Part shown: positions 20,021 through 30,866 of the stretch, piece by piece
How positions within the stretch are numbered: position 1 is the first letter of the stretch
Layout: each line of letters opens with the position of its first letter
NCBI GenBank assembly: GCA_039707655.1
Contig: CM077674.1
Span: 242,159,904-242,223,903, forward strand
Direction: 5' to 3'
Length of the DNA stretch: 64,000 nucleotides
Origin: Elymus sibiricus
Lineage: Eukaryota > Streptophyta > Magnoliopsida > Poales > Poaceae
Position numbers and translations under genes: made by a program
Notes under the pieces: generated by a model
What the model was told of the DNA's origin: nothing
What the model saw: only the letters and a program-made list of their open reading frames with translations
The model's database searches: none

Positions 20021-20470
20021 AGGCGATGAAGAAGCAGTTAGAACTCCGCACCCAGCAACCCTTCTTGAAGTAGAGAGCAGCACCCAGACCGTTGTCTGCG
20101 TCTTCCTTCTTTCTTTTTTTGCGGGTAATCTTCCTTCTTCTTTTGCCCCTGTGTCTTCTTCTTTTGCCACTGTGTCTTTCGGGTGTTTCCGCATGTGTCC
20201 TTCTAAATTATCTTGAATAGGTAAGACAATTATTATCCGTTGCCATTGTCATCATATTATTTCGTTTGTACTGGGCTGCGAGGCACGAATAAAACAGTGC
20301 TAACGATGAGCGGTGCCGTGGGATCATAAGCAAACTAGATCATTTTTTATCGCCATATCGCACTGGGCTGACATGTTTCGCACTCCTCCGCGTCGGGCTA
20401 GTACTCCAGTGGAAAACTAGAGTATACCGCACAGTTCTTTGCTCCTCCTTAGGTCGTCGGCAACAATTAT
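20021..20470. other. 3' region, non-coding
   Basis: Pyrimidine-rich sequence with a repeated CTTCTTTTGCC motif follows the pseudogene, then unremarkable sequence. No gene is supported. Confidence 0.4.
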
Positions 20471-20474
20471 ACCT

Positions 20475-21640
20475 CCTTTCGCCGACATGTGGGACAGCCA
20501 ACATCCGGGTCGACGTGTCATGCTACAGATTAGAGTGGGGAATGGAAGGGGAGACTTACCCCTCGCAGTAATAATGACTATAACGAGCAGTCAAATCATG
20601 AGGCCCCACCTTCCAGCAGTAATGAGCCGTCAAATCACAAAGTCCCACCTTTCCCGCGGTAAGTTGAATCTGCTACTCCCTCGTCCTCCTCGCCTCTCTG
20701 TCAAACCGACCAAGCGAAACTTGCCCCGCCCTCTCCTTTTAAATATAGTTTTGTAAGTATCGATGGATTGCGCCATGGAGGAAAACTAACAAGCTCAAAT
20801 TAAAGAAAAAGGTGGGACATACACAACACACTCGTCGCGTTCGCGTCGCACCTACATGGTCGGTCCGGCACGCCGCTCACGGAATGGAACGCGCGTCGGC
20901 TGAGTTACTACTAAAGTAGAAAAGAGTGAACATCGATACTAGTATAGTACGTACGCAGTACTACTATACTAGTATATGATGCTGGATGTGGGACAGCCAA
21001 CATCTGGATCGACGTTTCATGCACCAAATTATGCATAGTACTACGTGCTTAGATGGGGTGCTAAAGTCTTTCTTTGAAAACTAAACTCCTTCATGCGTTG
21101 CGTAAACTTCTCTCATTTAAGTGTATTGCATAGGTCCGCGCGCTTCACATTCATTCTTCCTGGGGTCACCAAACTCCTCTCTCTTCTCTTTACTCCTACC
21201 TTGTCACATCAGATTTTTTTGCATATGTGGCATGCTTAGCACTTGTACACCATGGAGGGGAGACTCACCCCGGTCATAGTGCCACAGTAATAATGACTAT
21301 AATGAGCAGTCAAATCACAAGGCCCCACCTTTCCAGCAGTAACGAGCCGTCAAATCACACAGCCCCACCTTTCCAGCAGTAAGTTGAATCCGCTACTCCC
21401 TTGTCCTCCTCGCCTCTCTGTCAAACCGACTAGGCGAAACTGCCCCGCCTAAAGCGCGGGAAAAGCCCCGCCCTCCACTTTTAAATATAATTTTGTATCG
21501 ATGGATTGCGCCATGGAGCAAAACAAAAAGAAAACAGTGGTACTACATGTATATAGCACGCACGTCGCGTTCGCGTCGCACCCCACACGGTCGGTCGGTC
21601 CGGCACACCGCTCACGGAATGGAACGTGAGTCATCTTGCG
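20475..21640 (+). repeat. Tandem duplication of a promoter-like segment, about 720-bp offset
   Basis: The segment around 20475-20890 recurs at about 21245-21625. Shared landmarks in order: CAGTAATAATGACTATAA, GAGCAGTCAAATCA, GAGCCGTCAAATCACA, CCTCGCCTCTCTGTCAAACC, TTTTAAATATA, ATCGATGGATTGCGCCATGG, GTCGCGTTCGCGTCGCACC and CGCTCACGGAATGGAACG. A shorter third relative lies near 17128-17185 (GGTCGGTCCGGCCCGCCGCT). TTTTAAATATA followed by a downstream ATG looks like a promoter, but no long frame follows either copy. Confidence 0.7.
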
Positions 21641-22150
21641 TTTGCACTCACATGTGGGACCGCAATTGAGCAGCCGGCCATAGGCACACTCTCCCCCGTC
21701 CCTCAGGCCCCAGGCATCAGCTGAGTTGTAGTACTAGAAGAGAGACACCAGCGATAGTACTAGAGTAGTGTTGTACACATGTCATTGCCTGGACGATCCC
21801 TGCACGACAGGGGAGATCAGTTCGTCCATCCATGTGACCAGAGCCCAGCAGACGGCTGGATTGGCTATCGTCTACATATCGTGCAGGCTGTGTCGTACTA
21901 ACATACGGCTGTAGTTCTGTTGATAAATCTAAAAAAAAGTAGGAGCACTAAGTATATTGCAATACCAATAAAATTTGAATCCATTCTCGGTATGAATACA
22001 AATCTAGTCCACTCACCGTAGGCGGCTAGGGCAACCTCTCCCCTCCATGCTTCACCGATGAGCCAGTGGATTCACCCCTCCCCTATGCTCCGGTTATTAG
22101 TTTATGTTAGGGGTTTTAGTCCTCGCACGCGCAACGCTCAGGGGGACGAT
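21641..22150. other. Non-coding spacer
   Basis: No gene or structured repeat is evident. Confidence 0.35.
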
Positions 22151-22179
22151 GTCGGCGCTTCTTGTCCGAGTCTGTCTTC

Positions 22180-22735
22180 CGAGCTCCGATCCTCCTTGAG
22201 TTCATTCGTCTAGACATAGTCGATGGAACTCCAACATAGATTCTTGCCGTCTCCTTTGGGGTGGTGAGGTTAAGGTTTCTTGTCATCTGGCAAGATTTGG
22301 TGTCATGTGCTTCGGATCAATGCGAGGGTTAAACAACAACAACTGTTATTAAGGGCACATGCACGAAGACTACTCGGTTGCCATCAAGAAGGTGAAGCCG
22401 GCTACGTTAGGACATCGGCAACATCGATTGACGCCTTTTCTATGAGTTTGCTCTTTGAGCTTTGATCCTCATCGAGTTTGTCCATCGGGATGAAGTCGAT
22501 GCAGCTCCGGCGTAGATTCATGTTGTCTCCATGGGGCAGTGAGGTTAGCGTTTCTTGTCATATGGGAAAATTTGGTGTTATATTAATTAGGTGCTTCAGA
22601 TCAATGATGACAACTATGCCTCCAGGGCGCTGCTCCTTAGGGGCACGTGCACGAAGACTCCTAGATAGTCATTGACGAGGTCAAGCCAGCTCCGGTAGGA
22701 TAGCAGCGACAACGACGCGTCGACGACTCTTTCTG
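22180..22735 (+). repeat. Diverged tandem duplication, about 288-bp unit
   Basis: Copy 1 (about 22180-22440) and copy 2 (about 22455-22735) share GAGCT(C/T)(C/T)GATCCTC, GTTTCTTGTCAT, TTTGGTGT(C/T)AT, GTGCTTC(G/A)GATCAATG, GGCAC(A/G)TGCACGAAGACT and CAGC/CCGGCT blocks at matching distances. Identity looks like roughly 70 %. No protein is supported; this resembles non-coding repeat debris seen near grass retroelements, but I cannot classify it. Confidence 0.6.
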
Positions 22736-23150
22736 ACTGCAGTTGGTTGTTCGCTGGTCTCGGAATTTGGATGTATTTTTTATCAGAGATGCTATGTACT
22801 TGCAAACATTTACAATAGACCCGGTCTCCCTAAAAAAAGGTTGCATATAGTTTAGGTTCAAAATCAGAACAAAGATGGATGGCTCTTACATTTTTTTTGC
22901 AAATGCTAAGATCACGAGTTTTCAGAAATTTGATTTCCCTTTATGTTGGAAACAATACATTTCAAGCTCTAGCTAGCTATTCGAAATGTTAATTGTGCAT
23001 GTTTTATAAGTATGGTGTGGTAAGCAAACAAAATGTATGGTGTGCCCCCATTTAGAACTGCAAAAGCCACACATTACCTCAAATTCAAACTACTTAGTCC
23101 ATGGATGCAATGTGTTCAAATGGTGCCATCGACATCTCTAATTCAAAAGA
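22736..23150. other. Non-coding spacer
   Basis: AT-rich and featureless. No gene supported. Confidence 0.35.
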
Positions 23151-23154
23151 GTTC

Positions 23155-24070
23155 GAGCTTGTTCGTTCAATATTTTCACCCGTGATAATTTGACCCGTGT
23201 GGTTGTTCAATTAATGGAGGGCCGGGGACTAGAAGTGAACAATACAAAGTGCAACCTGGCTCGTACACAATTTTAAACGATTGTTTTTATGGAGAGAAAA
23301 AAAGAAAACTACTCCACTATATGTCTTGCTTGCTAGGGTTGCTCTCTTCACACACTCATCCTCTCTAGATCTAAACACGATAGCGGTGGCCACACTCTCT
23401 CATTGCTCACCGCTGGTCACAGATCTGGCCGGATCCCCTCCGCCGGGGAAGGGGTGAAGGTGCAACATTCACGCGGTCCTCGTCGGCGACGGAGCAAACC
23501 CACTGCCGGCGCGTCCCGATACGCATGCCTTGCCATTCTCTCCCACACAGCGCCGGCTAGGGAGGGCCTTCGACCCAGTCTTCCTCGCTGCCGTGGTGTG
23601 GGCAGATCCGGCCCCCCGCCGCCCACCTAGCAAAATCCTGACGAACCTCAGGTATAACTTCCTTTGAAACTGGCCTTGCTCTACTGCCCCAGGTCCCCAC
23701 GTCGATGCATGTGAATCTTTTTCTACTTCTCATCCCCCCTCGTAGATTGGTTCGATCGGCTGTTCTAAAGCCACCTAAATTATTACTATTAGAGGTAAAG
23801 CTACTTCATGCAGTCGAATCTATGACTTGGTTCAAAGCGGGAAGAACGGGGGAAAAGTTCTAGCATGACTCTAGGACTTTGTTCAAAGAGGAAAGATTGG
23901 GGGGGTGGGGGTAGTAGAGACTGGCTACCCAACCGGTCTCTTGGTTGAAAAGGGAAATAAAGGGAAAACAAAGTACAAACTGGATATAGAACCGATCTAC
24001 TGGTTGAAAAAGGATAGAAAGTGGGTACTGGGGGACAAGTCAATAGAGTATTTCCAGCACTAGATTTGCT
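23155..24070 (+). repeat. Middle part of left inverted arm
   Basis: Matches the reverse complement of about 62860-63460: GATAATTTGACCCGTGT, ATGGAGGG, AACGATTGTTTTTATGGAGAG (with one small difference), ACCGCTGGTCAC, GATC(T/C)GGCCGGAT, GTGCAACATT, CGTCCCGAT and TTCCT(T/C)TG(G)AAC(T/C)GGCCTTGCTC. The 5' edge (GATAATTTGAC) is also repeated at 17887, so this arm carries an internal duplication or insertion. Frames near 23403-23630 show no family. Confidence 0.65.
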
Positions 24071-24079
24071 GCCCTCACA

Positions 24080-25469
24080 TAGTAAAAGGTGGCTCTAGTG
24101 TACAAAAATGGGACCAATCCAGATATCCTGTTTGGATGTTTGTTTGCATCACCACTTTATGCATCGGTGGAGGTACATGGTGCTGGTGCGCCCACTGTCC
24201 GATGCCTTTATGGCAATTTTTAGCTGTTGTTAATCTAATGCCGCTGGTAAAATGCAGCAATCTCACTGTTAAAGTAAGGACATGTTTAACCAATGTTGTT
24301 TTTTTAATGTAATGCCCCCAGTAATATGAACCAATGGCCATGTTTTAATGTCCTACTATATTTCCCGTTAAGATAAGTAAGTTGCTTCTTTTCGTTAGAA
24401 ATGCAACTGTCATGGTCTGCCTACTGTAACATGCCCTTATACCAACTCTTTAGCACCTGTTAATCTAATGTAGCTGGTAAAATCAAGCAATGGCACCATT
24501 AAAGTAATGTCAAGTTTAACAGTTGTCATTGTTAATCTTATGCCCCCCGGTAGTACGAAGCAATGCTGCAGCTTTAGAAATTGCTACTGTCCTTCTATGA
24601 TTGCCATTAAGATAAGGATGATGCTTGTTTTCATTTGACGTATGTATCATCACTTGTTATTCACCCGCCTTTCTACCTATTTGTGCAAACAGAGATATAC
24701 ATTCCACCTCGTTGCTATTGCGACCTTTTGGTGAACTGCACAAAACACTTCTTTTTTGGAAAGAGTGTCTTGTGCAGTTCTACTAAAATGTCACACGGGC
24801 AACATCTCTTGATATTAGTGGAACCGCACAAAGGGTGATTGGCGCTCCTAACCTTCTCGTTGAACTCTGTGGTTAATCTCCTCCAATAGTTAATTAGCCT
24901 TTGCAAGATTAGCCGTCACTGTCACCACAATGGCACTTTGCACATATTTATGTAACGAACATGGACGCTTGATTTTAGTTGAACTGCACAAAAGCATATC
25001 CAAATTATAGTTGCACATTCCACGAGCTTGACGACCAACCTTGATGTTGCTCAGTTTTAGTGCAACTAATGAAGAAGCTGCCAGCTCATGGGACCAAGTA
25101 CTTCTTGCTAACTACATGATGCAAACATTGCTTCATTTTAGGTGAACTACACAAAAAGGTCGCATGAATATAATCATCCATGTTGGTGACTGGTGTCAAC
25201 CCATCTACTATGGCGTTGACTGCAGATATGGTTCCCATGATGAGGTATGTTCCTTTTTGGTACTACCCTTTGGCAGAACAATCCTGCATGTTGACTATGC
25301 ATGCAGCTAGTGATCTTGTCCTAATGTTTTGCCACTGCCATGAGAAAGCAATAATGTTACGTATTATTTTGCACCTTAACTTAATCTAATGCCACTAATA
25401 ATTTGAGGCAATGTTTTGGCACCGCTAGTGCCACTGATAAAATGAAGTAATAATACAGTTAAAATAGAG
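24080..25469 (+). repeat. Degenerate repeat field with recurring GTTGAACTGCACAAAA
   Basis: TT(A/G)GT(T/G)GAACTGCACAAA variants occur at 24731, 24818, 24978 and 25141. A second recurring block, TTAATCTAATGCCRCTGGTAAAAT with AAGCAATG and (C/A)AAGTAATG(A)CA(T/A)GTTTAAC, occurs near 24228, 24461, 24531 and 25380. The field is interrupted by the LTR retrotransposon and continues at 35114. Units seem to be about 250 bp but are strongly eroded. Non-coding. Confidence 0.65.
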
Positions 25470-25474
25470 CTACT

Positions 25475-26890
25475 TGATCACCCACAAGTATAGGGGATCG
25501 CAACAGTTTTCGAGGGTAGAGTATTCAACCCAAATTTATTGATATGACACAAGGGGAGCCAAAGAATATTTGCAAGTATTAGCAGTTGAGTTGTCAATTC
25601 AACCACACCTGGAGACTAAATATCTGCAGCAGAGTGATCAGTAGCATAGTAATATGGTAATTTGATAGCAGTAGCAATAATTGTAACAGTAGTAGTAACG
25701 GTAGCAACAGTAGTTTTGTAGCAATTGTGACAGTAGTAGCAACAGTAGTAACTTAGCAAAGAACAATATGTGAAAAACTTGTAGGCATTGGATCTGTGAT
25801 TATGTTGGATAACATTCATCATGTAATAGTCATAACCTAGGGCGACACAGAACTAGCTCCAATTCATCAATGTAATGTAGGCATGTATTCCGTATATAGT
25901 CATACGTGCTTGCGATAAGAACTTGCATGACATTTTTTTTCCTACCCTCCCGTGGCAGCGGGGTCCATAAGGAACCTAAGGGATATTAAGGCCTCCTTTT
26001 AATAGAGAACCGGAACAAAGCATTAACACATAGTGAATACATGAACTCCTCAAACTATGGCAATCACCGGAAAGAATCCCAATTATTGTTACCTTGGGGT
26101 ATGCAGATCATAACACACAGCAGGTGCGTATAACTTGCAAGATCGGATCAAGAACACAAATATATTCATGAAAACATAAAGGGTCCAGATCTGGAATCAT
26201 GGCACTCGGGCCCTAGTGACAAGCATTAAGCATAGCAAAGTCATAGCAACATCAATCTCAGAACATAGTGGATACTAGGGATCAAGCCCTAACAAAACTA
26301 ACTCGATTACATGATAAATCTCATCCAACTCATCACCATCCAGCAAGCCTACGAAGGAATTACTCACTCCTGGCGGTGAGCATCTTGAAATTGGTGATGA
26401 AGGATGGTTGATGATGACGATGCCGGAAGATCCCCCTCTCCGGAGCCCCAAACGGACTCCAGATCTGGCCTCCCGATGAAGAACAGGAGGTGGCGGCGGC
26501 TCCGTATCGTGAAACGCAATAAAACTTCCTCTCCTATTTTTTTCTCTGGAATTCCGAATTTACAGCGTTGGAATTAGGTCAGACGGAGCCACGTGGGCCC
26601 CACGAGGTACCAGGGCGCGCCTGGGGGGGTGGCGCGCCCTGGTGCCTTGTGGGCACTGGGTGGCCCCCCTCCAGTGGGTCTTGGTTCTAGTATTTTTTAT
26701 TTATTCCATAAAAAATCTCCAAAAAGTTTCATCCAATTCCAAGAACTTTTATTTCTGCACAAAAAACAACACCATGGTAATTTTGCTGAAAACAGCATCA
26801 GTCCGGGTTAGTTCTATTCAAATCATGCAAATTAGGGGCCAAAACAAGAGCAAAAGTGTTTGGAAAAGTAGATATGACGGAGACGTATCA
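25475..26890 (-). repeat. 3' LTR of the retrotransposon
   Basis: Starts TGATCACCCACAAGTATAG and ends GACGGAGACGTATCA in plus-strand reading. Contains a CAGTAGTAGCAA-type trinucleotide region near 25660-25760 and a GC-rich GGCGCGCC-type palindrome near 26610-26645. Confidence 0.95.
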
Positions 26891-26904
26891 ACTCCCCTAA
26901 GCTT
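26891..26904 (-). promoter_or_regulatory. Polypurine tract
   Basis: Read on the minus strand it is AAGCTTAGGGGAGT immediately before the 3' LTR, the normal place for plus-strand priming in reverse transcription. Confidence 0.8.
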
Positions 26905-28980
26905 AACTCATTGCTTGTCCTCAAGCAATTCAGTTGACAAACTGAAAGTGATAAAGAACAAATTTTACAAACTCTTTTGTTCTTGTATCTATATATGTGC
27001 TTAAATAGTACCCAAGTTTTCAGCAAATATTATAACTAACCATGCAAATGATAACTCTTAGAAATTATATTCACTCATATCAATGGCATAATCAACTAGC
27101 AAGCAATAATAAGATATCTCAAATGCCAACACTTTGTCAAAACGATCATGATATAATATGACAACATGGTATCTCGCTAGCCCTTTCTAAGACCGCAAAA
27201 CATAAATGCAGAGCACCTCCAAAGTTCAAGCAGTGACCAAACATTGTAATTCATGGTAGAAGAGATCCAGTCATGATGCACACAACATTAACTATTCACA
27301 ATGCATGACAATGACAATAGTGCTCTCAGGACTGGTGCTTATTTGAGAAGGTGATGACTCAACAATAAAAGTAAAATAACATAAAAGTAAATAGATAGAC
27401 CCTTTGCAGTGGGAAGCATGGATTTTAAGAGGTGCCAGAGCTCAAAGCTTAAATCAGAGATAAATAAAATTTTGGGAGGTATGCCTTTCCTGTCAACGTC
27501 ACGACCGAGAGTTTTCAATATCTTCCATGCTAAACACATTAGCGGCGGTTCCCAAGCGGTAAAGTAAAGTTTACTCCCCCTCCACCAGCAATCACAAGCC
27601 ATGGCTAGCCGAATCCTCGGGTGCCCTCCAAACCAACAACTTTTCGGGGGAGTTTGTTTTATTATTTTATAATTTTAATAATGGGACTGGGCATCCCGAT
27701 TACCAGCCCCTCTCGTGCAAGGACAAGTGAATAAACACTCATCATGAGAATAACCCGCTTAGCATGGAAGATACTGACCGCCCCCTGTCACTCCATGAGC
27801 AGTACGGGCACACAAAATAGATGTTCATTTGAATATTTAGAGTAGACACATGCAAATTTACTTAGAACGGCAGAGTAATACCGCATATAGGTAGATATGG
27901 TGGACTCATCTGGAATAACTTTGGTTTAAAGGTTTTGATGCACAAGCAGCATTCCCACTCAGTACAGGTGAAGGCTAGCAAATAGGTTGAGAAGCGACCA
28001 GCTAGAGAGCGAAAACGGTCATAATCATGCATTATGAATAATCAACATTGAATACTAGCATGAGTAGGATATAAGCACCATGAACATAAATATCGTGAAG
28101 GCTATGTTAGCTTTGAATCAACTACATGTGTGAACATGTGCCAAGTCAAGCCACTTGAAACATTCAGAGGAGGATACCATATCATCATACTACATCACAA
28201 TCATTTTAATGCATGCTGACACTCAAGATAAATCATTATCCACTCCTAGCTACTTAAGCATGGCATGAGCAACTATAATCTCTAATTGTCATCATAAACA
28301 TGTTTAATCATAACATGCTGAATCATGGATACTGAGTTAAACATATTTATAAAAACAAAGAACAAGTTGAGTTCATACCCGCTTTTCCTTGCCACAGTCA
28401 CTTCATCAAATCATCGTCATTATTGCCTTTCACTTGCACGACCGAATGATATGAAAATAATAATAGTGCAAAAGTGCCGTGGACTAAGATGGAATCTCCA
28501 AGCATTTTATTCAAAGGGGAAGAGAAGGTAAAATGGGCTATTTGTTAGATCAAAAACAATGCATATAAGAGCCACTCAACATTTTCATCGTGGTCTTCTC
28601 CTTACAACGACTCAACAAAAGAAAAGAATTTCAGAGAAACGCACTGAAATATTTTTGGAGTTTTTAGTTTTTCTAAAGGAAATGAAATAAAGAAGAAAAA
28701 CGAAAAACGAGAAAAACTATTTACACGGGAAAGCTCCCAACAAGTAGAAGAAGAAACGGGAAATCTTTTTGGGTTTTCTTTTACTACTACGAAACTACAA
28801 CTAATTAAACTAGAAAGAGAAACCGAAAAGAAGCGAGAAATGTTTTTGGATTTTCTCAAGGTTTTCGAACACACAAGAAGAAAGCGAGAAAATAAAATTA
28901 ACATGGATTCTACAATGAAAAAGTATGAACACCGACAACTGGCATGAAATGTGTGAACATGAATGTAATGTCGGTGAGAG
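26905..28980 (-). other. Retrotransposon 3' internal spacer, non-coding
   Basis: About 2 kb without a credible frame. At its inner edge, 28986-29000, a second polypurine-like sequence (minus strand AAGCTTGGGGGAGT) follows the extra ORF, almost the same as the true tract at 26891. Confidence 0.6.
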
Positions 28981-29021
28981 ATACGTACTCCCCCAAGCTT
29001 AGGCTTTTGGTCTAGCTTGGT

Positions 29022-30044
29022 CTATGGCCATCCGTAGTAGCCATCCGGTCCCATGTGAAACTCCTGAGGCGGCGGCACCCGAGCGTCCCAATCCTGGGCC
29101 TCCTCCTGTGCCGCTGCCAAGGCGTTCCGGTAAGCAATGATGTCCGGTGGCATCACGGTATATCCGTTCCTGGCATGAGAATCAAACAAAGCATGTGCAG
29201 GCAACATAATAATATCACGAGTATCCTCACTAAAAACCAAGTTATAACGAATGTGGTGAGGAGGTACAGGAGCATCAAGAAAGTGGTGGTCCCTCATGGA
29301 CTGGTGATCTAAGTAAACTCTGGGCAACAAGCAATCATGAGGGCGTATGTTAACATTAAAACATCTCGCTAAGAGAGTAGCATAAATACCACCATGAATT
29401 TTACCCCTAGTCCTATTAGTGTGCAGGCGGCGTGCAATGATAGCTCCCAGGTTATAAGTGATGTCATTATGCAGTGCGCGGCGTAAAATGGCAAAGTCAG
29501 GTGCAGCTAGCGCACTACCTTGCTCCCTAGCAATCAAGCATTTCCCTAAGAATAAAGCGAAGTAATGAACAGAGGGAAATTGCAAGCTAGTGGCTCGGGC
29601 TTTCGACACGCCCCTTTCCTCTCCCAAAGTTAAAGTCTGGAGGAAACCCTCAAACTCCTCCGGTCGAGGCTCTCTGATTTCCCCATCAAAGGGAATCAAA
29701 CATATCTCACAAAATTCAGCTAGAGGTATCTGATAATGTTCAGCATATAAGTCAAAGCGCACCTCAGGGGGTTCGAGCCTACTCAGAAAATGAAAGTTTT
29801 GCACAAAGGAATTTGTAAGGATGTGGTGCTGGTCACACTCATCTGCGAGGAAGTCAGTTAGTCCGGCATTTGCAATGAATTGCGTGAACTCTTGGTAGAA
29901 TCTGGCTTCATTCATGAAGGCATTGTGCGGCCATTCGCACGGCCGGACCTCCGTCCTATGCGGGATGTTGAGGTCGTTGTCCGAGGAGTCCCCAAGGACT
30001 CCCTTGCCGTTCCGCTACGAAGAACTCCTCCGGAAGATATTCAT
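29022..30044 (-). pseudogene. Extra ORF of LTR retrotransposon (Athila ORF1-like), one nonsense codon
   Basis: The likely start is the ATG at 30042-30044 (MNIFRRSSS), followed by an in-frame TAG at 30015-30017 after nine codons; the frame then stays open for about 330 codons to 29022. A later in-frame Met at 29915 gives 297 aa. The product has no signal peptide or membrane segment; its features are a helical N-terminal part (RFYQEFTQFIANAGLTDFL), a conserved-looking centre (FALFLGKCLIAREQGSALAA, YNLGAIIARRLHTNRTRGKI) and a Pro-rich C-terminus. It resembles the plant-retrotransposon ORF1-type proteins found in Athila-related elements, of unknown function. Its position after the protease is where an envelope-like or third ORF would be. 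Confidence 0.65.
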
Positions 30045-30219
30045 TTTCCTAAGAATAATTTTCTGAATTTTTTTTTGGGCCAGAAAATGATATCAATAAA
30101 ACTTCACAAGATTGATAACAACTACTCATATGGATGTCTAGAGGCTATATCAAGCATTCAAACTACTTGGAACTCAAAGAATTCAACATGCAAGCTCATT
30201 TTCAGTTGCACCAAGAGCA

Positions 30220-30371
30220 GCTAATTATGCAAAATATAATCTACTAGAGCAAAAACTAATTGGAGTAATGGAGGAGTCAAATACCAAGGAGCAATCTCCC
30301 AAAACAGTTTCGGAAATGGAGCTCCGAGCAAAGAGATCGAAAATTTCAGGTTTGTGAGCAAGAACACGAGA

Positions 30372-30416
<45 letters not shown>

Positions 30417-30720
30417 CTACCAGGAATTTTTGCTAGAGGTAAGAGACAAAGTGGGCTGAAGGGATAAGTGAGGGGGTCCCTATGGGGCCCATGAGCCACC
30501 TGGGCACGCCAGGGGGGTGGCGTGCCCTGGTGCCTCATGGGCACCTGGGGCACCCCCCTGGTATGTTTCCAGTGCCAAAAATTCTTAAATATTCCATAAA
30601 AATTCATATCAAAATTTTATTGCATTCTGAGCACTTTTATTTTTGGGCACTTTTTTATTGCACGGATAATTCAGAAGACAGGATAATCATGGCATTTTAT
30701 TACATTTAACTAAAAGTAAC
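30220..30720 (-). repeat. Internal LTR-like relic with (GA)n
   Basis: The sequence GGGGTGGCGTGCCCTGGTGCC followed by a C-rich run and ATTCCATAAAAATT is very like the GGCGCGCCCTGGTGCC and ATTCCATAAAAAATC section of this element's own LTRs (26628-26710 and 34848-34935), and TTTATTTTTGGGCAC parallels TTTATTTCTGCAC. A (GA)n microsatellite lies at 30368-30416. It appears to be part of a related LTR left where pol should be. Confidence 0.65.
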
Positions 30721-30866
30721 AGAAGACAAAAAGTGGGTACAGAAGGTTGTGCTTACTAAATTCATCAACCACATGCCTCTCAAAAAGAATCCATTAATAA
30801 GGTTGATCAAGTCTTACTAACAAACCGTTTTCGAGTGACATGAAACCAAAGAATTTTCGTATAACA

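Noticed and set aside
25616..27004. Short frames in the left LTR (also 33834-35147 in the right LTR)
   Set aside because: The same frames occur in both LTRs because the LTRs are copies; LTRs do not encode proteins here.
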